From: Antedon bifida
Lineage: Eukaryota; Echinodermata; Crinoidea; Comatulida; Antedonidae
DNA length: 64,000 nucleotides
Direction: 5' to 3'
Assembly (NCBI GenBank): GCA_963402885.1
Contig: OY727098.1
Location: 22,926,717 to 22,990,716, forward strand
Positions within the stretch are counted from its first letter, which is position 1, and every line of letters starts with the position of its first letter. Shown here one piece after another: positions 24,084 through 37,494 of the stretch. The notes under the pieces were generated by a model, which did no database searches, was not told the origin of the DNA, and worked only from the letters and a program-made list of their open reading frames with translations. A program made the translations under genes and the position numbers.

Positions 24084-27000
24084 ATGATGACCAACTCTGA
24101 AGCGAATACCGAGGAAATTGATAAGGAGAAAAATGAAGAAGAAACTCCTAAAGTTTCGTCGAAAAAGAGAAGTATGTTTAGATAGTTATTGTCGATAATA
24201 TCCGTAATTTTGTGAAGATGATTTGCAGCTCCAATATGGCACCACGCCCTGTCGATTTAGAGTGCTGTTGTTGTTTCTAGGCCTTCTTCTCGCGCTCTGC
24301 CTGCTGTGTGTTGTTTGTCCTGGGGATGTAAGCTTTGGAATAAATTCTAAAAAATCAATAATACAGGTTCTAAATTGTAATTAAGTGAAATATTTAAACT
24401 TGTTTAACATTATGTTCGAACAATCATCTTCTACATTCAACGATCTGTTCCATGCATGATGAGAGAAATGTGTCGTGTGTTGAGGAACACTCACTGTCGA
24501 TATAACAGTAACACTAACAGCGCGTGTTGTTCGTTTTGATGGCCATCGTACGGGGTCGTTCTGCAATATACAAAACGCAGGCAAGGCCTAGGTCCTGTCC
24601 TATGTTACACAAAAACACACACACGGTAATATGAAAAGATAGATTAATAACATTACCATTGTTTACAGAATTCTTTAAAAAATGTTATACTACAGTAGCC
24701 TAGCTATTGAGTAAGAGTTTTGATCAATTATAATGAATGGATTAATACAGATCGACATTCATTCATTCATGCTAATAAAATTAAAAAGATTTTTTTTTTT
24801 CCATTTTATTGTTGTTATATTTAAGTTGTATATAGAGTAATTTAACCCTTTGGTGGCTACTGCAGGTACCATATTATTGGGTAAAGTCCTTAGAGACGAA
24901 ATTTGGCAAAAATTAGCGGGTGGGATTATACATGGATTGCAAATAATAGATTTATTACCAAAATCTTGTGTCTAAATTTAATCGAAATACTCTGCACTAT
25001 TGGTTTAATTGTTGTTTATCGTACCATTTTTCATGATGAAATGTGAAAATCTTAAGTATTATAATGATTTTGTTTTTGCTATAATAATTAATGTTATTGT
25101 TAGTAGGGTCACTATTTCACCACTAACCAATTAGCATTATTAATGTTAAAAATCGCTGCGCAATAACTTATGTAAGTAATTTGTTATTGTACAGTACTGG
25201 ACCATGATTCAAATAAAAATTAGAAAGCTAATTGCTGTTGAATGCTTCTTTTACAGAGATTGATACAGTTGGCGTAAACCAACTAGGAGGGTCATATGCA
25301 AATGGCCGACCTCTTCCTCCCACCATCCGTCAACATATTGTTGAACTTGCACAGCAGGGTGTTCGACCGTGCGATATTTCACGTCAACTGAAGGTTTCCC
25401 ACGGCTGTGTCAGTAAGATTTTAGTAAGGTATGGCTTGTTTAACACGTATTTAGTTTGTAGTATTTTTTAAGCAATTTTACACGCACAATTATTTTCACT
25501 ATTTTTTCGGACGAACCAAATTTCCAAAACCAAACACATTTGGACTGTGCCAACATTGGTTTCCTTCATGAGTAGGGCTTCAGTACTTCTTTAAAAAAAA
25601 GCACCCAAACCAGACGATTAATATGTGTCCTGTGATAGAACAATGCAAAAATAACCACCTACAACTTAACCTTTTGTATTAATGGGTGGTGTCACTTGAC
25701 TTAAAAGTCTTCAGCCCAGCCTAATTTCTACACGGCAACTTCCCACCCACCCACATAATAATGTTTTGTTTTTGCCCTTTTTTAAACAGCCACACTTACT
25801 GTATACATCCCTACAGTAGCTAGTGCATCCCTAATAGTAATACTGAGACTATTAAATACGACTTTTATACCTGTACATTCTGATGTTATTCTATTAATGA
25901 ATATTGGCAATTTATCGTACTTTATATTGCTTGCTTGGATATATGATAAATGTGTTAATATTTTTCAGGTATTATGAAACAGGGTCAATCAAGCCTGGGG
26001 TCATAGGAGGAAGCAAACCCAAAGTGGCGACGCCAGAGGTTGTTACCAAAATCGGAAATTACAAGATTGAAAATCCAACAATCTTTGCGTGGGAAATCCG
26101 AGAACAACTACTGAAGGAGAAGATATGCACAGCAGAGAATGTACCAAGCGTTAGTTCAATAAATAGGTATACATTTTTTATTATAATAAATTCTTTTTTT
26201 AAATTCATGTAAAAAAAAAAAAATTAGTAGTTTAATAGTATGAAATGAAAAAAGCATCCAATAATAAGATTAAAATTGATTGTTAAGTGTTTAAAAAAAA
26301 AAAAAAAATTTACTAAAATATGAAAATTAATAGAAATTCATTACCGTAATGTATAAAAGTGTTAAACAATTCTCTCTTATAGTTTCTATGCATTATTATA
26401 CAGAGCCCTATTCTTTTCTGTTTAACCTAATTATTATTATCATTTTCTTTCATTAGCATGTTAATATTATACAGTATAACATGTACTATTAATGAATATT
26501 ATTAGCATTATATTTTGAATAATTAAAAATACATTTTCTTGCAGAAAATAATGACTCTTTAATTTAAGTTGAAAATAGAGAAATCACATGATGATTGTCA
26601 TTAAGGAAAGCAATCAGTTAAAATTATTCCCTAATTTGTAAATTGATTATTACTTCAAATCATGCAGTTGAATTGTAAATTAGCTTATTCACACATTTTA
26701 CGTTGACTAACCTTTTGCTAGTCTATCACGACAATAGTGCAGGTGATAAACAGGATATTACAGTATCACATTATCACCCTTATTTTTATACTTTATCTGC
26801 ATTACTATCAAAATAATAGTATACAAAAATGAATGTTTATGTGTTTAATGGGAGAATATTTGTTGAAGAAGAAAATTGTTGAAGTTAAAAGATTGTCAAA
26901 GGAAGTTATATAGGGGGTGCACTTTGCAAGTGGGTTTCCTGTCTACAACCGTGCACTATAATTTAGTATGTTCAAATATGGTAGTGATATGCCCAAATAT

Positions 27001-30000
27001 GGTAGTGATATGCCCAAATATGGTAGTGATGATATTATCATGTCCATATATGGGCACATCATATTTTTTTTGTCACATAAAGTTTGATAATTGTAGACAG
27101 AGCTTAAGAGCATGTAATAGTATGTTCAATCTTTGAAATGAAAGAAAATATGAATGAAAATAAAACAATTGACTGAAATTAGCCAATTAATATTGTAGTT
27201 CCATAGAAATTATAATCTTCTGATAAACATGTTAGATTTTGATATTTTTTGCCTACTATTTTTATGAATAATAAAACATTAATTAATGACTAAACATTTC
27301 ACATTACATTAGAAAATGTCAGAAAATGTAAATCGAACCAAAGTAATTTTTTAACATCCTCCTTGAAACATTATTTTATTTGAAAAAATCAAATAATATT
27401 ACATACTGTATTATATATAGCATTTTTTTTTGCATTATAAACAATTTCCATTGATTTTTTTTCTTTTTTCGGTTAACATTTTAAAATTGAACATATTTGA
27501 ATAATTGAGGCTTTTCAACATTTATCAAATCCAAGAAAGATTGTATAAATGGAGCAGCAGCCTGCTCTCATTTATAATTAAATACACATGTGTGTATATT
27601 GTATACAATACTAGCACTTCTACATAGTAGCAGTGACATTTTAAAAATATTTTATGTAAACTCACAATAAATGCAGGTAGAATGTTTTTTTTTTTAATTA
27701 AACAGTACTACTGTAATAATTACTTTGTAATAATATTTTTACAAATAAACTTTGATTAATACTGTACAAAAAATGTATGACATTTGTATAAACATTTTCC
27801 AGTTTTTTACATAGTCACTGATTACAAATACCTGTAGATTAGTTATTCTTTAAATACTGAATTCTAGTTTTAAACTGAGATATCTAGCTTTTAGTATGAA
27901 CAATGTGTTACTCGTAGCTCTTCTTCTGTTGGTACTCTTTTTGATATTCGTTGAATCTTTCAATCTTTTCAATCATATATCCCACGTGTTATCAGAATTT
28001 GGAACAACTTACCCAGTGAAATTTGCAACTTAGATATTTTTTTAACATCAAATTATTAAATTATCTAAATATTTATTTTTTAAATAATTTTGATATTGAA
28101 AATGTGTGTAGTTGGTCACTTTCTTGTAGGTGCTTTAATTGTAGAACGTAATTTATTTATTCTTTCTTTCTGTGCTCTGTATGTTCTGGGTTGACCAACT
28201 AGCATAGGTGTTTAGCACCTGTTTGGTCTTTCCTTGCCTTTTATATTTGTTTTGTCTCCTTTGTATTGTACAGTATATGACAGAAAATTGAATAAATAAA
28301 TAAACTGTTTGTTTATCAAATCATAATAATAATAATCATCTTATTAATGCGTGATTGTAACATCTTGCACAATACATCAGGTGATTATGTGTCCCAACCA
28401 TTTGCAGTATACGTTATTATCAGTTTTTTTTAAACAAATATTTGTTATTTTATGTATTAAAGAATATTACGAGGCAAGATCGTTGGTGGAGAAGAACCAT
28501 CGCCAAGGCAGAGTGGAGCTTCGGCTGTCCCCATCACAAAAGAGCAGCAAGCTATTGCAAGTAACGCCAGTATGACAGTGAACGCACTTGCCCACATGAG
28601 CCAGGACGAGGCCAAGAAGTATGCAAGCCTCCTTGCAGCCATGAGCATGAATATTAACCCACAAAGCTTTCAACAGCAACAGATCAATAACGGCGTAGTA
28701 AACATAGTTCCTTCACCGTACTCGATTCATAGTCTGCTTGGGATACAAGGACAACCAATTAAACAAGAGCCATCAGAAGGTAAGTCATCACTTTGTACCA
28801 AGATTGGTGCATTAATCACTGTACTCGTTGAAAAGACAAATATGGTGACTGTAAACACCCAATAATAAGATACATTGAAATAATTTTTTAGTTTTTATTT
28901 GTCAATTTTTTGTTTGTTAATTTAAATTTCATCTGTGGAATTTTTTCTGTCTATATTCAATTCTGATAACATTTAATTTACATACTTATTTAAATACTGT
29001 TATTGAATAAATGTTTTATTGATATTGAAAATATTACACATTAGCGGCTCTGTATATTTGAAAAACAAAAATCTATTCTTTAACAATTCTTGAAAATCAA
29101 GTTATTGACCTTAGCAACAAAAAGGTTAGCAACCGGATACCGAGTTAATTAACCAACAATGCAAAGAGAATAATTTGATTGTTATGGTTGAGTGATCCTA
29201 AGTTTTCTCTTAGAAACATGATAGGACAGTAGTTCCTTTTTTCTCTCAACCATGTTCCTCTTGTAAGGAATAAATTAGACCACCAACTAAAACTAAAAAC
29301 AGTTCCTTAATCGCAAATCAATTTTAAGACAAAATGGTATTGAGCAAAAAAGCTTGAAATGAAAAAGTACTATATAAAATGTAATAATGTAAATAATAAA
29401 ATGAATTAAAAATGATTTTATTGTTAAAAATATTGTTTTTATTGGAATACAGTATATGAAAAAGAAAAGTCAACCAATTACTGTACGTTCAATTCATACT
29501 TCAAGTAATGAAATACTGTATACCCCATTCTGATAAATCCAATATTTTGACAGTGATTACTATGTACTACAATATGTCATTGAAAATGGAAGGCCGCCTT
29601 AATAATGTTGCCGATTTTTCTTAGAACTCCCAATTGTGTTTCACAATTATTTAATACTATAAACTTATATACAAAATATTTACAATATTCATTGCATTTG
29701 TCTCTAATTGCAATACTGTATAGTAATAAAAAAATTGTATGATAATCAATGAGAATTTCTCATTCCTGTTACATCCTTTGCTATGGCAACCATTGCATCA
29801 ACGTTGAATCTAATATGCATTATTGACTTTCATATTCTGTCAGCATTATGCGCTGCCTAGTCAATAAACTACACTGTTTTTTTGTTTGCCAACATCCTCG
29901 GGCAAATATTTTTCTACATTTGTACACAATTGTTGTTATTTTAACATTTCTGTGTAGAATACTATAATACAAATATTATATACAGTAGGTTGTATGTCTG

Positions 30001-33000
30001 ACTTGTTGTAACTAACAGATGTATTTTTGTTTATGATTAAATGATTAGAATGAAAGATGGTATCAACATGAAATGAAAAATAAAATGAATAGATTTGAAA
30101 GCTAGAATTAATATTGTTTATACAGGACACAAAATTTGTCTTTTCAAATCTTTAATTAACGACTTATCTAACCCTGGCCTTATTACAAATGATTATGATA
30201 AACTGAGAGAAACTGCAGCAAATTGTGCACAATGGTCAAATTTATTTTAACATGTATTATTATTATTATTTGTCTATGCAACAAAGACATTACTTATTAT
30301 TTATATAAAAAAAAAAATTATTTATTTTTCATTAAGAAAATGTTATTTCATACCTGTAAATGGATTATAAAACTTACCAGAAATTGAAAATTATTTTTTT
30401 CAGTTATATATATATATATCACTTGCACTGATGAAGGGCTAGTGTTGCCCGAAAGCTCTGCTAACTTTTCTGGCTGTTTTACTTATCGTTTTAATTTAGC
30501 TTTCGCTTTTTTTTTGGTATCTCCATTGAGATCCAGCCACTGATACCCAAAGCATTGTCATTTTTCAGTAATTTGCCACTGGATTTATATACAGTATAGT
30601 AGTACGTAGTAGTCATAAAACAGAGGTGTACAATAGAATTTAGACATTTATTTACATTTAGATTTTGTTTTATTGCTACAAAGTCTATTTTAAAAGTTTT
30701 GCTTTGTGATTGACTGTATATCAAATGGGTATGGTATACAGTACAACCCCTCCTTTAGCACACCCCTATTATGGCCCCCCCCCCCCCTTATTATTAAGAG
30801 GACAAGGGGAAATATATGTTTATATATGAGACGCTTTGTTAACTCCCGAAGAAGATTCTTCTGTATTTAAATGGTTGTGGGAAATAAAATATTGAGTAAA
30901 ATTATAATATGTATGTCTGTTACCAATAAAGACAAAATGTAAAACCAACGTACTGTATTGGTGGTTTACAAACATTTGTTTAATCCTCATGTATCATTCT
31001 CTAACCAATTGTGCGTTTTTTTGCAGATGAAAAAGCTACAGCTATTGCTATCACTGAAATGGCGAAAGAAAGCAAAGATGGAAAGTTTGATGCTGTTGAG
31101 AAAGCATACCAGATTGCAACCAACAGTATTGGAGAAAGCGACATCTCTGCACTCGCTAATGTTGCGAGTCTTGTCAGTAACTTACAGGTACTTTCATTGG
31201 AAATTTTGTTAGTAATTTAATATTTTTTTTAGTTATGGGTAAATAGACATTTTTAAATGTCAGAATGACTACAGGTAGAACATCCCTCAGCACTTGACAA
31301 ATGGTTCCGTTATTGGAAGATACAGTAAAACATTTTTTAATTTAAAGGACATTTTAAAATGTCAGAATGACTAGCTAATGTAAGGTTTTTTAATTGAGTG
31401 TTTATTAATGCAGTAGAACTTCCCTCATCACTCAACAAAGTGTTCCATTATTGGAGTTAAAAATATATTGCTCTTGTTCATTTCACAGAGTATCCCCTTA
31501 ATATGGCTGTACTCTCTACTGTAATAACTAAAAAGCAATTATAATTGTTTAAAGAAATAAATTCTGGACAATAAAGCCGTTAAAAAACACCGGACCAAAA
31601 TCACTATTTACTCTATATTTAAAATAGTATATTGTATATATTTTCAGGTACCCGTCACAGCCCAAAATATTGCAGTGCCTGTCATAACTCATGTTACTTC
31701 CTTACAGCATCAGCAAAATGCTAATATTCTCACCACAGACAAAGCAAGAGAAATCATCGTCCCACTGTCTTCAGGTAACCTAATCAATTTAACTGAATTA
31801 TTTTATTTTTTAGGTTGTTTTGTTGAAAATATGTATTTGAAATTTATAACTATTTACTGTACAGTACTAAAAGCATAAGCAATCTTGTGTGCATATGATA
31901 AACAATTTGTAATCTAAATTTCAGTTCAAACAAGTTTGGCAAACGACAGTGCAACATTGACAGAGCTGCAACCAGCCGAGGTGTTAACCCTCCAGGCACC
32001 TGCTGTACCACAGTCCTTAGTAACAACCAAGCCTAACGAAGCTGCTAAACACATATTACCAGGTATGTTAAGTTCTTATTGTCTTCTTAAGTAACTTGTT
32101 CCCTTATTGGGAAAATAAACTGGCAGCCTGATTTATCGGAGATCGTACAGTGTTGTACAGTGACTGGTGATGAACGCTACACATGTCTGGCCTTTCTTTG
32201 TATAAACAATTGCATATGTTCAAAAAGAGTATGGGACTATCTCCTGTGTTCTGAAATGGTATAATGCAGATGTAATGTTATTCTTATCAATATTATTGAG
32301 CTTTCGAATCTTGTTAATTCATTGTGTGCATGCAAAGACATTGGTATGAGCTTCCTCCGTCCAATTGAAAGGTCCTTTAATGGGAAACCATAGTTCATAG
32401 GATTGCTGGCAATGTAGATTTGTGCAAACTTCGGATTGAACCTTCTTGGCTAAAACATCATATTCACAAATTGTAATTAAAATGTAGACAGCTGTTTTAT
32501 AATAAAGACACCATTTATACTTTTTAAAATATTCTTTTTCATTTCCCATAATAAGATTAATCAGTATATTATCTTATTATATTATAAATCTGGAAATCTA
32601 TTTTATATGTATTGTCATTCCTTTGTTGTAATTAATTGCAGACGTTAAAATAATATAAATAATATTTAGTTCTTGAAATCTACCAAAAATTAATTAAAAA
32701 ATATTTTCTCTGATAAGCAATTCTTTATGATTAATTTATATGATTAAAAATTTAATCAAAAGATTGATTATGTGGATTGAGATTGTATCTGTTTTTTTTT
32801 CTAGTTGCTACATACAAGGCTATAGCACCTCGACCAGGATTTAATGTCACACACCCATCTACCATAAACCAGACGAATGGGAATGTAGCCATCTCAAGCG
32901 CAATGCTGTCTACCACAGCAGGTAAGGAAAAAAACATTTATGAGTTTAATTGAAAACTATTTCATGAAATTGTCTTTTCATTGATTACAAATATTCTCCT

Positions 33001-34337
33001 CATCCAATACAAAACCTTCATTATTTGTTTACTAATACACCTACTATTCTAAAGAACAGTTTTATTGAATACACTGCTTCCATGTTTTAGATTTAGGTGT
33101 CAGAAAAAACTATATATGGCAAACACTGCAGTCAGCCTTGCATGGCACAGAATTCTCAAAATGAACGTGCAATATAACTATTAAATACAAATTTGAGCGT
33201 ACAATAGCACTAAGTGAGAACGGCAAATGATACAAAATTAACCAATAATGAAACATTTAGTTGTGTTGTACTTAATAAATTACAAAAAATGTCCTGTTGT
33301 ATGAAAAATTTATTTCCCCACCATAAAATACCTGTCATTATAGTAATTGTGTATTTTTTGTTCCAGCTGACCAATCCGCTCCTCTTCCTTCAATGAGGGT
33401 GGCATTCCCTACATCTGTAGGTAATACAGTTGAATTAACAACAGTTCCAAGTCAGTTGCAGACATCGCTGGCACCGCAGCAAACCTTAGTGCCACAGTCT
33501 ATTACAACATCTCAAGGCATTCCGTTATCATCTCTAGGACACACCACAGTTCCTCTACAAACAGTCACCTCATTGCCTGGTTCTGTCAGATATGCACCTG
33601 GTACAATCTCAGCTCCACAGATGGTTACCTTTCAACAACTGGCTGCCATTCAAGCTGCTCTACCACCAGGCACCATTGCAGCCCACGCAGCTACGTTGCA
33701 ACCTTTGCCAACAATGCCGCAGACTTCAACGCTCTTGCAGACGGTAGTGCCTCAGAATACGATGCCTCAGACAACTACTCTTTTGCAAACAGCAGTGCCA
33801 CAGAATATTGCACAACAGACATCTGCTCTTCTGCAGACAGCATTGACACAAAGCAATGTACCAACAGGCTCTGTCACATTACCTCAACAGACTGTTCCAA
33901 TTTCAGTTGTAACACAGGGAATTATGCAAGATCAGCGTCAAGCTCTTCAGCAAGTTCCTTTGTCACAGCCAACAACTCTACAGCCGCAACCGGTTTCTCT
34001 GCCACAAGCACCTCAGCAGGAACAAGTTGCTACCCCAGTAGTCACCCAACCACAAATTGTACTGCAACCACAAGTTATCACCACAGAGGTTGTTGAAGAG
34101 GTTGAAGTACAAGAGGTTATCGAAGTACAAGAGGTTGTTACAACACCAGAAGTAACGGTATCTTCCCAGCCAAACATGCAGACGAATTCAGAGCACAGTG
34201 TCGCCCAATCCACCCCTCAAGAGCTTGTGACAACAGAAGCACCAGTTGTATCGATGGAAATTGAGCTGTCAGAGACAGATGCACCGATGCAAATGGTAGA
34301 GGTTGTCACATCTCCACCAACAACTACTGCATCATAA
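24084..34337 (+). CDS. Pax: Pax transcription factor: paired domain, octapeptide, no homeodomain
   Basis: Nine exons (24084-24171, 25257-25428, 25969-26166, 28463-28779, 31027-31187, 31648-31774, 31925-32062, 32805-32921, 33367-34337) join in frame to 762 residues. The N-terminus is acidic and then basic (SSKKRK). A full paired domain spans about 35-158: [68 protein letters not shown] and [12 protein letters not shown]. It binds DNA in the nucleus. An octapeptide-like motif, YSIHSLLGI (239-247), would recruit Groucho-type corepressors. It is followed by IKQEPSE, a sumoylation-like site. Exons 5-9 are Ala-, then Gln/Thr/Pro-rich, ending with an acidic Val-rich stretch near [15 protein letters not shown]. 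No homeodomain, whole or partial, is visible. The paired domain mixes Pax2/5/8-like and Pox-neuro/Pax-A-like features, so the subfamily is left open. Confidence 0.9.
26938..27103. mobile_element. MITE family B, copy 3, with internal tandem words
   Basis: The right end, GTTTGATAATTGTAGACAGAGC, is followed by TTAA at 27104-27107. The left end is a diverged CTGTCTACAAC. CAAATATGGTAGTGATATG occurs in a head-to-tail series (about 26972-27028). It lies in the third Pax intron. Confidence 0.65.
27900..28304 (+). repeat. LINE 3' end: reverse transcriptase C-terminus, 3' UTR and AAAT tail
   Basis: The frame ending at the TAA at 28057-28059 reads [14 protein letters not shown], the usual C-terminal stretch of CR1/Jockey-type non-LTR reverse transcriptases. 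About 230 bases of 3' UTR follow, closing in AATAAATAAATAAA near 28291-28304. It is a 5'-truncated insertion in the third Pax intron. Part of the same 3' UTR recurs at 52278-52322. Confidence 0.7.
30420..30560 (+). repeat. Dispersed repeat related to 12795-12920
   Basis: ACTGATGAAGGGCTAGTG, GCCCGAAAGCTCTGC and CATTGAGATCCAGCCACTG match the minus strand of 12795-12920. It is intronic in Pax. The (TA)n run just upstream could be a microsatellite target. Confidence 0.65.
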
Positions 34338-34739
34338 CAGAGGAAGTCACATAAGTGATGATTTTACTTAATAATTCCCAAATTTTTGATAATAACTTAT
34401 AAATAAAAAAAAAATATTTATTTCTTTATTTTAACTAGAACTAGCTCAGAAAATTTAAATTCCTTGTAAGTGAACACCTACAATAATGTTAAAAATATAT
34501 AAACGTTCTGTTAACTGTCAGTGTACATTATCTTGAAAATTTTAAAAGCAATAATTGAGAAATCAGATTTGTTCTAATAAGCGTATTAGTCAAATTATAG
34601 AAGACAGAACAAGGATGACTATCTTCATTTTACATATCTTCACAGTTTGTATTTATGAAGTAATTGTATAACACCAATATTAATTCTACAATACATAAAG
34701 TGTATACTTATAAAAATAAATAAATAGATTAAAATGTAA

Positions 34740-34980
34740 AGCCTGGTTTTCATCGAAATCTATGCATGCAGTCACATTGGGCTGCAAAATAAAATAGAGC
34801 TGTTTTTTTGTTGGAATAGTAGTTTGGTAAAGAATAACCAGTAATGCAATGATTTGCATAATGCAGACCTATGCATAGTCAATGCTATTCTTGTTGAACT
34901 TGATAGCAATTCATACTCATATTTATGAAGCATCTCTAATGAAATAATATTAAGAACCAAAATTTTAAGAAAACCAGGCT
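34740..34980. mobile_element. Possible MITE with 14 bp inverted ends
   Basis: AGCCTGGTTTTCAT starts and AAGAAAACCAGGCT ends a 241 bp block. The interior has further inverse words around ATGCATGCAG. The target duplication is unclear. It lies in the Pax 3' flank. Confidence 0.45.
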
Positions 34981-36759
34981 CTGTATTCGCTGTATATTTC
35001 GCTTGTCTCTATTCAATAAGTAATAATATATTGGTAGCCTGTGTAAGCATTACAATAATGTGTATATTTCTCTCGTATTTTTTAACTGTGTCAACTTTAT
35101 GATAAACCTTAATTCTAATCTGTATATTTTGAATTTCTAGGTTTTAAAGGAAAAATGGTGAGAAACACATTTCTTCAGATTTTCTTAAAATATTCACTCT
35201 TTGATTGTAATAAGAAGTTTTTAATTTAGAAATATGTATATATCCTTCTTGGTCTGATAGTAATTACCCATATTCCATAATAACTTTTAAACCATTTGAG
35301 TATATGCTAGTTCACAGTAGGGTTGTTGATGCCCATTTGTGCTGAGCGTAGCTACATTTTGGTGTATTTTCACCAAATTTGCCAGCACTTTCTAATGGTG
35401 TTTTTTTAAAGTGTAACAGGAAGAAACTGAAATAAAGTTTAGTGAACAAAGTTTCCTTACTTTTATATTATTTTTTTTGATAGAACATGATATCAATAAT
35501 TGTATACTATCTTTCAAATGAATGGATTTAATTTGACCTTTTTACTTGTATCTTTGGTATGATTTAAATGAATGAAGTTTATGCTCGTTTATAATTTACA
35601 TATTCATAGTAAATTTTAATATACATACATTACTGAATTTAACTTAAATCTATGTAAATGCTGGTTACCGTTTATTTTCTAAGGAAGAAACTTTATATTT
35701 TATGCATAAAATATGCTAGTATTATAGTGTTCAACATTACCGTAATGACTTCAACTTAACGATAACTTTCCAAACCTTATTAACATAATATGTCAACCCT
35801 ATTCTATTTTGTGTCCAATTGTATAATATATATTTTGGTGGAGGCAATCTCAGGACTTTCCCTTTACATTGTCTTTCAAAATTGTTGTAAATACTTTCCC
35901 TTATCCATTTTTAGTGTAACTGATAAAATACCCAATTGTTTACCTTTTACAGGGTAAAATTATTATTCAAAATTAAATTATAGTGATATTTTTACCTTTT
36001 TTTATTCGATAAATTCAGAGAATTAAATCAATTATGATTATTTTATTTGGCAAGTAGTGGTATTTAAATTATTGGTAGGGTTTTTTTCTAATTATAAATG
36101 TCAATGTTACCTTAAATAATTGTTTATATCATTTTTATCAACTCAATTTTTATTTTTGCTTAAAAGAAAATAATCTGGAATATCTTGCAGGTTATTTACA
36201 AAAGCTTTGTTTAGAAAATGCTAGTAACTTGTTATTTTAAATCTGAATGAAACTATTATATTAATAATTAAGTGAAGATAAAAAAAAACAAATTTTAGTA
36301 AGGACTTATAAATAGAATTCATACGCAGTATTTATTATGTAGAAATCCAAATCCAAACAAATATGGCGCCCTCTTTTCTGAACTTTCACATTGTCAAGTA
36401 AAATTAAAACACAAAAACATCATACAGTATTTCACCCTTCTAATATTTGTTTATATTACATAAAATTTAAGCGGGTTACTTTTTGTTTTTTAGCAACATA
36501 TCCTTATAGCATACCGTAATATACCTTATTGTGGTTTACCACTTGCTTTACGTTACAATTTCTGGGTAATTTTCATTGTAAATATTATATTATCTAAACT
36601 ATTTTCCTTCGTGTATTTGCCTTTTCATTTTGTAAATTCTTTTTATTAGTATTGTTGTGTTTGTCATAATTTTGTATAATATCGGCCTACGTATTTTCTG
36701 TAGAAATGTAGTATATTTTTTTTAATCTGTTGCATTTATAAGTAGAATACTGTATGCTG

Positions 36760-36801
36760 TTCATTGGATGTGGATATTGCGGTGACTACATCCATATCCA
36801 A
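36760..36801. repeat. Short hairpin
   Basis: CATTGGATGTGGAT and ATCCATATCCAATG can pair around a short spacer, with one mismatch. The role is unknown. It could mark the end of the Pax transcript or simply be a chance palindrome. Confidence 0.35.
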
Positions 36802-37349
36802 TGTTAATATTCTTGTAGGCCAAACATTTTTATTTCTATCTTTGTGTATCCACGAAATAAAAGGCTTGCCAACAGCATTGTTTCTTTTGTTTCTTTTTTT
36901 TTGTGTGTATTTTTTTAGAATTTATTTAATTTCGTATTATATGCCTGTAATTTAAAGGTAGGCCTACTCCTCTATATTGTGCGTATGATTTAAAGACATT
37001 TTGCATATTGTAAAATAATAATACAAAATGACTATAGAAAAAAAACAAAGAAAAGTGAAAACAATGTATTTCACTCGATTTATTCCAATTCAATTCCTTT
37101 TTATTGAAAATAGATACTGAATATAAATTGAAAACACTGCTTTCTAAATAAGAGATTCTCAATAAACCGTTTCATGTGATCCGAGCCGATCATCAAAGCT
37201 ATCTGCCAATATCATTGTAATTAAGATCACCACCAACAATACCTCAATGACTCATAAAGACAAAACCAAACAATTATTAGATCAAAACCGTGTTTAAAAT
37301 GAAAGAAATTTGTATTGTAAAATGACTCCTATAAAATGGTTTTCCAAAT

Positions 37350-37487
37350 AATATTCAGTGACCTGGAAGAATCCCATAGTAACAGACAATTTGCGTAACG
37401 ATATATCAGCAACTTGCACACCTGCATCGGGATACATCTTTGTCGTTGGTTTAACTATTGTCACGTGTTCGGCAACCGATTACATTG
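37350..37487 (+). pseudogene. Relic HYR exon of the lectin-receptor family
   Basis: The frame VTWKNPIVTDNLRNDISATC and the later IVTCSATD match the second HYR exon of the three receptor genes downstream (44256-44516, 51250-51510, 60996-61256). The 5' part of the exon is absent, and the 3' part breaks off into the minisatellite that follows. No other exon of the family lies near it, so it is an isolated fragment of a fourth copy. The open frame runs on into the repeat, but that extension is not protein-like. Confidence 0.75.
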
Positions 37488-37494
37488 GCGTATC

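Larger units (their letters stand above)
34338..37345. other. Pax 3' UTR and following A+T-rich DNA
   Basis: This is non-coding A+T-rich sequence. AATAAA-type hexamers occur at several places, with AATAAA at 35431-35436 and 36856-36861 as candidates for the end of the Pax transcript. I cannot choose between them. A small inverted-repeat element (34740-34980) and a short hairpin (36760-36801) lie within it. No gene is recognised. Confidence 0.45.

Noticed and set aside
34013-34213. Minus-strand Thr/Ser/Cys-rich frame opposite the last Pax exon
   Set aside because: It is a mirror frame of the Gln/Thr/Val-rich coding exon, with no start context or homologous motif.
24084-34337. A homeodomain in the Pax gene
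   Set aside because: I looked for the third-helix pattern (WFxNRR) in the exons and large introns and found none.
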